Source: Phoronis australis (taxonomy: Eukaryota > Phoronida > Phoronidae). Taken from it: DNA of 54,315 nucleotides. A model generated the notes under the pieces. The model was not told the origin of the DNA. It saw only the letters and a program-made list of their open reading frames with translations, and made no database searches. Shown piece by piece: positions 46,636 to 54,315 of this stretch (its first letter is position 1; every line of letters begins with the position of its first letter). The DNA is taken from the NCBI GenBank assembly GCA_002633005.1, contig NMRA01000365.1:397503-451817 (forward strand), written 5' to 3'. Made by a program: the position numbers and the translations under genes.

Positions 46636-47104
46636 TCATTCAACACTAAGATGAAGATCCTGCCGCTGTTTGCGAGCAAGCTGGCGTAATTTCTTCAAAC
46701 TGCATCCCTGGCAAAATGCCCAATCATCTCTATATGTCAGCTCAAGCTTGCTGCCAATTTCAGCTGTCTTGTGTAAAACTATGATTTCGCCAGATTTTAA
46801 GGCTTGGCGGAACTGTTGGCAAGTCTCTCCCACTTTGATGGACACCCGCTGGTTTTTGCAGCACTTATTTGTGCAAGTCATGATGACCTGTTTCTTCTTC
46901 ACCATGTCTCTGACTGTTTTGATGGCCACAAAATTGAGAGAATTCCACTGATAAGCCGTGACATTGTCCACTCTGACCGGGCAGTTCAACAAGGCCCTAC
47001 CATAGTCACATATGTGGGTTTTGTTGTTGATGGCCTTCCACCCACAACACGTCATTCTGTCATTGTTTGTATCAAACTTTCTATAAATCTCACCTTCGCA
47101 GCAC
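46636..47104 (-). CDS. Galaxin-like gene exon 6 (residues 298-453, stop)
   Basis: The acceptor TATTTTTAG precedes 47,104. The exon opens with CCEGEIYRKF and CCGWKAINNKTHICDYG, the last galaxin repeat. It continues into the unassigned C-terminal domain: TNKCC, ETCQQF, IVLHKTAEIGSKLELTYRDD and FCQGC, then a basic tail LKKLRQLARKQRQ. The hydrophobic/charged alternation and spaced cysteines recall OB-fold/netrin-like (NTR) modules, but the match is too weak to name. Confidence 0.88.
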
Positions 47105-50100
47105 CTAAAAATAGACCATTTGACATGCTAGATCACATTGTAAAACACCAAACCATTTAACATGCTAGATCATATTGTTAACAACTGGTGTAAAAGAGAG
47201 GTTCGTTTATCAACAACTTCTTAAGGTCATTTAAGTCCCTGACAAATACCACAAATTTGAATAATTTTGAACTAACCCTAATCCTATAAACTGTTCGATA
47301 AGCTGAATACTTTTTAATGCTCTATTTTTGCATACGAGGCCTTTCAAGAAAAAGAACTTCCATGATTTTCAAAACACAAATAAAAGTTGCATAAAACAAT
47401 ATGATAATTTGGAAAAGTGTAAGTGTTTTTGAGACTTCACCTTGAACATTTATACGAAATGAAATTTAGTCATGTCAGTAATGCCATCTATTGGCAAGAT
47501 ACAAAGGCATGTCCACAAGGCCCTACATAAGCTTAAGCCAAATTTGAAAACTGCCGCTTGAGACTATAAATATGGTTGAATCGACATAGCTATACAAAAA
47601 CTTAAAATGAACAAAAAAAACAGAATATTATTCCACAAATGTTGAATGAGAAAACACTAACTGCCATTTCACAGACCAAGCATTCCCAGAATATTTCAAG
47701 AATTGAGGAAAGCTGATGAAAATCTCCTGGGCCAGATAGGTTTTATCCTGGTAAATAATGTTCTCAAGCATAAAAACTGCGACAAAGAGTGTAGAAAATG
47801 TCAAATTTATATTTGAGTTTGGAGATAAAGACTTTTGCACCTGTTCATATCTGTAGTCTTCTTTTGGTGAACAAAGGTCAGACTAGTCTTCTGCAGCTAC
47901 AAAATCACAGACCTCTCAGGCCAAGAATCTAATAGTCAAGACTATCTCTGACAGTCTGGTTCCGACTCGAAACTCAACCAATCACGCTGCACAATCCAAG
48001 CACAAATTTGTAAGTCAACTCACAACGTGGCCCGCAATTTTTGAGGAGAGGTTCAGGTACAAAAATTAGACAACGAGACCTGATGTTATAATCGCCGGGA
48101 CTATCAGTCTGTGAGATTCTAAAAGTTAGCAGTTGAAAAGTCAATGTCAGCAGTATACAAAATACATGAAGCCTTTATTTAACTTACAGTTCGTCATCTG
48201 GATTGTAATTTTCATGGCCACATCTCCATTGATCAGTCTCAGTCTTAGAAACCACACGACCAAAGTCACAACTGCAATTTAAAAAGTAATCATTTATACT
48301 GGCGCAAGTAACATTGAGATAGTTGGGAGAACTTGTGAAGCCAAATCTATGTACATTATTAATTAAAGTATCCAACATTTGAAGTTTGAATATAATATTC
48401 AAACTACAATGGGATGCAAAAAAAACTTTCCTCTACTGCACTCGATGCAATTGACTTTTCACTTGAAGACTGCCCAGACACCTTTTTGCATTGAACCGCT
48501 TGCACTTGTTCTCAAATTGACACCTATCTGTGGCTCTGAACTGCATAGGTTAACTAGCGCAAGACAACCTCTCATTATGGTTAAAGACATGTTTGCCGTC
48601 TTTGTAAACCCCTGACAAAATGCTGATATTTAAAACCGCACACACAACCAACATTGCTTTTTTGGTTTGTGCTTTACAGATGGACCCCTTTCTTTTGTCT
48701 CATCAATACCGCGTGTTAGCATTCATAACTATACATCACACCACATGTTAGCATTCTTAATTATACATTACACCACGTGCTAGCATTCTTAATTATATAT
48801 CACACTACGTGTTAGCATTCTTAATTATATATCAAACCACGTGTTAGCATTCTTAATTATATAACATACTATGGAATGAATGAATTTCACTAACAACATC
48901 AACAGGATGTTTTGTTGCCAATAACTCATCATGTTCTGGTGCAACAAGTCTGTTTGTTAGATTTCAAAAAATAACAAACCGCCATTTCTTTCTCATCCAA
49001 GTAAGGAAAAGTTGAGATCATCGGTAAGCAGTCTCAATCAAAAGTTTATTGTTTCGACGGAATGCAAGTTTACTGCTTAAAGTTGCCCACCAACGGGGGT
49101 AACTAACCTTTGGGTGCTATTGACATAGCTTGTGATACCACAACAGAGGCGCCTCTCCTCTGATATATGATCATACCGCGGTTGTGGCTCATGATTGCAG
49201 CATTGCTGGTCCTCTTGCAAGAACATCTCACCACACAGTTCTGGACCATCTTTGAGAACCAGTTCCCTGCCATATTCACACCTCTGAAATTTCACAATTT
49301 AGTGTATTGTGATACGCAAGTTTTTCATTCAAATCTGCCAATATGTATCTGACGTTTCACAGTATGAACAATTTCAACTATAAGACCCTCCAGCACATGG
49401 AATAAAACCTTGTGATCACAGTTAAACATCTATGTTTATGATTGGTTGATTGCTCAGTTAAATATGCTGTCTATGTCTATGATTGGTTGGTTGCTCAGTT
49501 GATTATTTCCAGATCACAAGGCCTTATCCCATCAGCTGATAAGAAGTGCAAAAACGTTAAGGTGGTGCATAGCATATCTTGACAGATTACCAACAAAAAA
49601 GCTCTGAAATTGAACGCAGCAAAGTAAAATCACAACCACATCAGCAAGCAGTTGCGTGAGATTATAAAGGCCGAGTACAGACATTGCCCAAGGACATAGC
49701 ATTATCTGCCTAATGGAGCAAGTTTAAAACAGTTTAGCTGTAAAGCTTCCAACAAAAGCTAGGCATGCAATGCAGGCCATTCTCTAACTACAGCTAGGGC
49801 GCAATAGGCAATATGAAGTAATACAACTCTTGCCTGGCACAACTATTAAGTGCCTAGTTTGAAAAGAATTCCTTATCCGAAGAAAGAAAAAAAAGTGGAC
49901 CGTAAACCTTTGGGATTTAAGTAAGGAGTGGTTTGTGTCTTTTTGTTGACTCTGGGTATATCCTTGTTCCTGTTGATCCACCCAACCACATCACAGACTA
50001 CAGTATAAGTATTTATTTTTAAAATTTCCACATTTTCTATTCCTATGAGACAAAATTTTGGGAATAGACTTTTGTGAAACATTTTGTAGTACTTGTTTTC

Positions 50101-52756
50101 CTCCAAAATTCCTAAAAACATTCTAGTAATCTAGTAATCTCCTTTCCTTCAGGAGTAAATTTTGGTAAAAAATTGAGGCAATTGATTATAAAGAATTTTT
50201 TGCTTGATGACTGTTAAGTTGATATTGTCTTTCAACCTGTGCCTTTGGGAAAATATTCATGTTAATTAAGCTGACAAATTTTTGATTGTGCAATTCTGGA
50301 AAAATCATAGTGTGGTTTATTCCACAGCAGTTTCCTGATCACAAATCAACTTTGTTTAATATTCAGATAAGTGAAACTTGTTACTGGCCATTTCTTACAT
50401 GATGATAATAGATTCTAAAAATTGCAGAATTTCTAAAATCCTTTTATTAGCACCTTATCATTGAATGTTGTTGAATTTGTGATGTTACACTAAAACCATT
50501 TTTCACGTTTTCATCTCTAATTTACTTTCACTTCTCTGTTGCACAAGTTTTTACTTTTCATAACTTTTAGGATTTTCCTTGGATTCCCTTCTGTGAATAC
50601 AGAAACGTAAGTACTAGTGTCAAGACATGTTCCATTAACAAAACTCTTCAGACACTAAAAGAAATCTTGAATCAAACATTCAACGAAATGTTTTATATCA
50701 GAGGTCTGCATGTGGTATACACTAAACACCTTTAACATTACACTCGCCAAATGTTTTGGACACATGCTTCAAAAGGGTCACTGTTCATTTATGTTCTCAA
50801 TAATGTCAATGCAATTTTCCAGGCATCCAGTCAAAAAGAAATAATGAGACTGCAGTTGACCTGCTACTTACATAATGTTTGTAGTTGTCATAGGCTTGTG
50901 TTCCGCAGCACTTCATGTTTGCGCCTGGCTTGATCTTCACAGGAAGGTCAGAGCAACACAGGTAGTCGGTAGTTAAGACCACTTGATTATCACAACAGGA
51001 GTGAGTGCTGGTGTTGTAAGCTGTAGCTCCACAGCAGGACATGTCAACTGAGTCAGGGAGTTGGTACCCACTGGCACAGCACTGGTCAACATGTGATGAG
51101 TCACTTCGCTTACGAGCGACAGGTTCGGGCAACCGCTCTGGAAAATTACAATAACTGAAATCTACTTTGCACTCGTTTTCTGGGATAAAATCAAAAGACG
51201 TCGTAGACAACAGCCGAGGTGCAGTGCTAAAACTTTCATAGTAATCATAGTAACTGTAACTAAATTAAACTTGTATACAGCGCAGTTAGCATAAGACATG
51301 TGGAATGAAATGTTGTGAGCCCACGTAATAAACCTGGCACACTGTAAAGTGACTTACGATACACAAATTGTTTTAGAAAATGAAGGAAATCGAATATTTC
51401 ATTCAGGAATGGAACAGAAAGATGACCACACAAGAAAGGGAACTGTTGTTTTATATTTCTTTTGTTTCATTTTGTACATTTTAGTAAAAATTTCATCCAA
51501 GGCGCCTATAGCATAAACTCCGTGTAGGTCATACTTTGTTAACTGCATCAAATGATGTAAAAACGCAGCCTCAGTCTCAAGCGAATACTGTATTAGTTTG
51601 CCACCATCTTCCGCCCACAGAACACTAATAATGCTGTCCCACCACAGTAGATCTTTTTCACAATTGCTTAACACTGAGTGGGAATCCAATAAAAATTGGA
51701 GACACTTGTTAAAAGCTGAGTAAAAACGCTGTAGGTGGTGTCTAATCTGCTTACCTAGCTCATCAAAACAACAACTAAATTTGTTGCTGTCCATAAGCAC
51801 ATTGCCACAACAGGTCCATCTGTTAATGTCCACATGTTGATGAAGTGTTTGACCACAGCAAATGTCTGTGGTCTTGTCGAAGGTCTTGTCTACACAGCAT
51901 CCCTGGTTGCGTTTTAGAACACCACATCCCACTACAATGACAGATGAAGCCATTTATTCTCATCAAAAAATAATCTTGAAGAAAATTTTGAGAATCTGAT
52001 TTTAATTAGAATAATGAAGAATTTTCAATTTGCCAATTATTAATGAGATAAGGAGCCCCTGATACTCTTCCTTTGGGGTCAAATATCGGCCCATTCTACT
52101 ATGAAAATATTTAGAAAATATTTGAAATTTATGCAAAATTCACTTCATTAGGCCCAAAAATTCCCATCTATTGATTAAAATATTTCACTCAAGTTTAGAA
52201 TCACCCCTGCAAAACATTTTTGGCTACTACTTGAGGCATTGCTGACAGAGGTGAAGGGTGGAATTTCTCTCATCCAAAAAATTACCCACCTAGGACCTTT
52301 CCCTATGGTGAGTGATGGATCAGTTACCTTATAGCCTTCAACTGATTTGAACACACGTTCTGTATTAGTAACATCACAAAATACCATGAAATTTCCAGAA
52401 GTAAGAATTTTGCTCTAACAATTTAAGCTCAGTCAATATGATTTAGTTTTTCAGTAAAATTTGAATTCAACTTAGAGGCATACTGTGGTAAACACTGTGC
52501 CAAACTGATTTTGGTAACCAATGTTAATCTGTTTACGACTATGATTTAATATTGGTGTATGCTCACCTGTGCAGTGATAGTTCCTTGCATCGTCAACGCG
52601 AATCACATTTGGTCCACAAGGGATCTGAACTGTTGGGTCGAAGCAGAGAGACATCTCACGTTCAGAGATCACGTATTCCTTCAGCCCATCTTCACAAGCA
52701 CCAGCTAATGTACCAACAATGGTGAAAATTAAAACATTCAGAAAATCACAAAACAT
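46636..52756 (-). CDS. Secreted galaxin-like cysteine-rich protein (six coding exons)
   Basis: Joining minus-strand exons 52,756-52,567, 51,931-51,755, 51,137-50,872, 49,283-49,108, 48,271-48,188 and 47,104-46,636 gives 1,362 nt: 453 residues plus stop. All junctions are GT-AG and phase-consistent (1, 1, 0, 2, 2). Residues 1-20 form a signal peptide (FLNVLIFTIVGTLAGA then Cys). The body repeats the galaxin pattern of paired cysteines and CCGxxxY: CCGATAYNTSTHSCC, CCGTQAYDNYKHYRC, CCGITSYVNSTQSC, CGHENYNPDDELCC, CCGWKAINNKTHIC. KRSDSS near residue 130 could be a basic cleavage site. The last 110 residues (from NCPVRVDN) form a separate domain with about seven cysteines and many basic residues, which I cannot assign. 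Galaxins were first described in coral skeletal matrix and related repeats occur in other marine animals; an extracellular matrix or secreted role is inference. Confidence 0.87.
47105..48187 (-). other. Galaxin-like gene intron 5
   Basis: GT-AG intron of 1.08 kb. Just inside its 5' end are a TAA stop in the exon 5 frame (48,184-48,186) and an AATAAA (48,174-48,179); see findings. The rest is unassigned. Confidence 0.8.
48174..48179 (-). terminator. Intronic poly(A) signal just after exon 5
   Basis: AATAAA lies 4 nt past a TAA that is reached only if the exon 5 donor is not used. Use of this signal would make a shortened transcript. Confidence 0.45.
48188..48271 (-). CDS. Galaxin-like gene exon 5 (84-nt cassette, residues 270-297)
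   Basis: The acceptor TTTTTAAATTGCAG precedes 48,271 and the donor CT|GTAAGT follows 48,188. The exon is 28 codons, phase 2 at both ends, and so can be skipped without a frameshift. It encodes CDFGRVVSKTETDQW, then RCGHENYNPDDEL, one whole galaxin repeat unit. Both cysteine pairs expected in this unit are single here (CD for CC, RC for CC). Skipping joins STQ directly to RCCEG. Confidence 0.85.
48272..49107 (-). other. Galaxin-like gene intron 4
   Basis: GT-AG intron of 0.84 kb containing a 32-bp minisatellite (48,714-48,865). No other exon was recognised. Confidence 0.8.
48714..48865. repeat. 32-bp minisatellite, about 5 copies
   Basis: The unit is GTTAGCATTCTTAATTATAT plus ATCACACTACGT, with the first copy more diverged. 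Confidence 0.9.
49108..49283 (-). CDS. Galaxin-like gene exon 4 (residues 212-269)
   Basis: The acceptor GAAATTTCAG precedes 49,283 and the donor AAG|GTTAGT follows 49,108. It starts in phase 0 and ends in phase 2. It encodes RCEYGRELVLKDGPELCGEM, then EDQQCCNHEPQPRYDHISEE and RRLCCGITSYVNSTQ. Several cysteine doublets are conserved here. Confidence 0.88.
49284..50871 (-). other. Galaxin-like gene intron 3
   Basis: GT-AG intron of 1.6 kb. At 49,390-49,535 an inverted-repeat unit (AAACCTTGTGATCA against AGATCACAAGGCCTTA) encloses two copies of a TATGATTGGTTG-type repeat, probably a small MITE. The remainder shows no exon with paired cysteines. Confidence 0.75.
49390..49535. mobile_element. 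Small inverted-repeat element (possible MITE)
   Basis: The ends TGGAATAAAACCTTGTGATC and GATCACAAGGCCTTATCCCA are imperfect complements, and inside are two direct copies of TCTATG(T)TATGATTGGTTG(A/G)TTGCTCAGTT. No target duplication is resolved. Confidence 0.5.
50872..51137 (-). CDS. Galaxin-like gene exon 3 (residues 123-211)
   Basis: The acceptor TTATTGTAATTTTCCAG precedes 51,137 and the donor CATTAT|GTAAGT follows 50,872. The two leading bases complete the codon left by exon 2, which rules out the further-upstream acceptor at 51,260. It encodes VARKRSDSSHVDQCCASGYQ, CCGATAYNTSTHSCC, TTDYLCCSDLPVK and CCGTQAYDNYKHY, two full galaxin repeats. Confidence 0.88.
51138..51754 (-). other. Galaxin-like gene intron 2 with open read-through
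   Basis: GT-AG intron of 0.62 kb. The exon 2 frame stays open from the donor for 118 further codons, to a TGA at 51,399-51,401. The read-through product would include HHLQRFYSAFNKCLQFLLD, EKDLLWWDSIISVLWAEDGG and LTKYDLHGVYAIGALDEIF. It is either a chance frame or an alternative terminal exon; see findings. Confidence 0.6.
51755..51931 (-). CDS. Galaxin-like gene exon 2 (residues 64-122)
   Basis: The acceptor GTCATTGTAG precedes 51,931 and the donor CTAG|GTAAGC follows 51,755. Both ends are phase 1. It encodes GCGVLKRNQGCCVDKTFDKT, then TDICCGQTLHQHVDINRWTC and CGNVLMDSNKFSCCFDEL, two galaxin repeats. Confidence 0.88.
51932..52566 (-). other. Galaxin-like gene intron 1
   Basis: GT-AG intron of 0.64 kb. 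No repeat or exon was recognised. Confidence 0.8.
52567..52756 (-). CDS. Galaxin-like gene exon 1 (start, signal peptide, residues 1-63)
   Basis: ATG at 52,756 is followed at once by a hydrophobic signal peptide (FLNVLIFTIVGTLAGA) with likely cleavage before CEDGLKEY. A cysteine-containing N-terminal segment without the CCG pattern follows. The donor CAG|GTGAGC at 52,566 is phase 1. Confidence 0.87.
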
Positions 52757-54315
52757 TGTAGGAAGTGAATGGTCAGCTGAATACAGTGAAATTGCTGTGT
52801 ACTCACTAATTGTAGCCTATTTACCTTTTTGTGATGGTATTTCCCAAGTTATTTTAAGAAGTGATTCAATAAATATGAGTGAGTCAAATGTGGGCTACTG
52901 AAAATTCCCTAGGCCGCACCTTCACTTCAGAAGTCAAAAATGGAAAGGACTCATGACATCATTAGCATGATTAGCCTTAGCTAAGAAAACATAACATTTC
53001 TGTTCACTTGTTGCAAGCCAATAACAATAAGCGTAGGTGGAAGTACAACCCCACTCCATAGGTATTTACGTCACGAACAAGACGACATTTCCCAAGACAT
53101 CAAGAGTCGGGGTTCCCTAAAGTTTCGAACGTGAAATAGCTTTCGAATCGATTGACGCCGACGGCGATGGTCGTGATTGCCAGCAACACGCAACACCTAA
53201 CCCCATATCGAAGTTCAGAATACCCGATACCTACTCAATGTGGATCAGCAGTTACTTTGCAACAATTTCCATCTTTTAACCACACACACCAAAACATACA
53301 CAGGTGATAACAGTAAGCAAGAGCCTACCAATGTTGTGGCTTTCTGGAGTCTGCTTTTCGAAACTGCGCGACAGAAGCGCCATCGCTTGGTATTGCTGTG
53401 CGTGAACTTGGAATCTTGTTTAATCTCAAGATCGCGCATGCGTGAACATGGAATATACCAGGAAACTTGACAAGTTCAGTCAAATAATCACGTTCACGTC
53501 GATAAAAAACTTGCACTGCACTAAATCAAAAAATAACATAAATTTAACCAATCTTTTTTCAATTATTGGCGATTTTATTCATCAAACAATAATTAATTTA
53601 ACCTTGCACATATTCCTCTGATTCCTTTGACTCAAGATAAGGATAAGGAAAAGGGGAAATGGGTGATTATGAGGCCAGTAATTACAACTAAAAATTCTTA
53701 ACATTAAACAAAAAATTTCACTCGGTTGCCCAAATGAATGTTCAATTCCAAGTTCACGCTGTGCGTGAACAGCAATATCAGATTGACGTCATAGCGTACA
53801 TACATACATATGGTGTACACTGCACTGACGATGTTTCATTGTTCACTCTTTCGCAGTGCTATAAGAAAGGCCACTTTTCAGTATAGGTAACGCTGTGAGA
53901 GGGTAGATGTTTGTCTTCCCACTAGATGTTTTCCAAGAAAGCACTTCTGGATCAGTAGCAAAGACACTGAATCTAAAAATACAAGTGCCGGACGTACAAT
54001 GTGGGCGGTAGTCAACATATACCTTTTCCGGACGTATCGTGGACGTATGTGGGCGGTAGTCTAGTGTAGTTTCAACACCCCCATACTTTGTACAAGTTCT
54101 AAAAATAGGTTATGACATTCATTGTGATGAGGAAACACACAAACGTCTGTCTAATTCTGAACCACATGAACTTAGTCTTCGCCAAGTTTTTTGTATAATA
54201 TTTCCGCAGTCCTGGCCGTGTCACCACGACAGGGTCTGGGCCCGGTCTCCAATCTTTTTACTCGAAATGGAACTCGAAATTAGGTTTGGCATTTTCTACT
54301 CTACTTTTGGGCGAA
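52757..54315. other. Upstream region of the galaxin-like gene, no gene recognised
   Basis: This should hold the 5' UTR and promoter, but no TATA/initiator arrangement stands out. CGTGAACTTGGAAT and GCGTGAACATGGAAT recur near 53,400-53,455, and GTTCACGCTGTGCGTGAAC (53,753-53,771) is an inverted repeat. A short direct duplication, CCGGACGTA...GTGGGCGGTAGTC, lies at 53,988-54,061. Two short open frames on opposite strands near 53,240-53,516 show no motif. Confidence 0.45.

Noticed and set aside
51138-51259. Longer form of galaxin exon 3 starting at 51,259 (reading YSYYDYYESFSTAPR)
   Set aside because: It needs a phase 2 donor, but exon 2 ends in phase 1; the TTTTCCAG acceptor before 51,137 fits both phase and sequence.
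53240-53516. Short opposing frames upstream of the galaxin-like gene
   Set aside because: They overlap on opposite strands, lack motifs and contain locally repeated CGTGAAC sequence.

Overview
This is eukaryotic (metazoan) genomic DNA. It is AT-rich, has GT-AG introns of 1 to 10 kb, and carries AATAAA poly(A) signals, dispersed transposon remnants and many minisatellites. There is no bacterial gene layout. The species cannot be fixed from the sequence alone. A galaxin-repeat secreted protein beside a mitochondrial TFB2-type gene fits a marine invertebrate (for example a hemichordate, cephalochordate or other non-vertebrate animal); this is inference.

Two spliced genes were assembled by hand from splice sites, reading phase and protein motifs. 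(1) Plus strand, 8,965 to 42,368: nine coding exons, all in matching phase, give a complete 399-residue protein of the KsgA/Dim1-like rRNA dimethyladenosine transferase family. It is best called mitochondrial transcription factor B2 (TFB2M). (2) Minus strand, 52,756 to 46,636: six coding exons in matching phase give a 453-residue secreted, cysteine-rich galaxin-like protein with an unassigned cysteine-containing C-terminal domain. The genes converge, with about 4.3 kb between their stop codons.

Region by region. 1-8,890 has no recognised gene. It holds a 2.76-kb TA-flanked element with terminal inverted repeats and subterminal GGGCGGTTAA-type repeats (1,921-4,681), and a tRNA-derived SINE-like segment (5,446-5,515). 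8,893-42,770 is TFB2M. Its introns are loaded with an L1/Tx1-like LINE relic (about 13,229-15,310), a hAT-like MITE (16,010-16,258), a 2.87-kb element bounded by perfect 22-bp inverted repeats (23,280-26,145), a long-inverted-repeat element inserted in a tandem array (27,183-27,589), a tRNA-like perfect-hairpin element (32,525-32,631), several minisatellites, and four plus-strand copies of a repeat family rich in CTAGTGG motifs. A fifth, inverted copy lies between the two gene ends. 42,770-46,635 is the convergent intergenic region. 46,636-52,756 is the galaxin-like gene. 52,757-54,315 is upstream of it and holds no recognised gene.

The points most worth a second look are: a repeat family whose units match the CTCF consensus; another whose units carry AGGTCA half-sites, including perfect DR1 elements; a galaxin cassette exon followed at once by a stop and an intronic poly(A) signal, predicting a short isoform ending in DDEL; and a 119-codon open read-through of galaxin intron 2.
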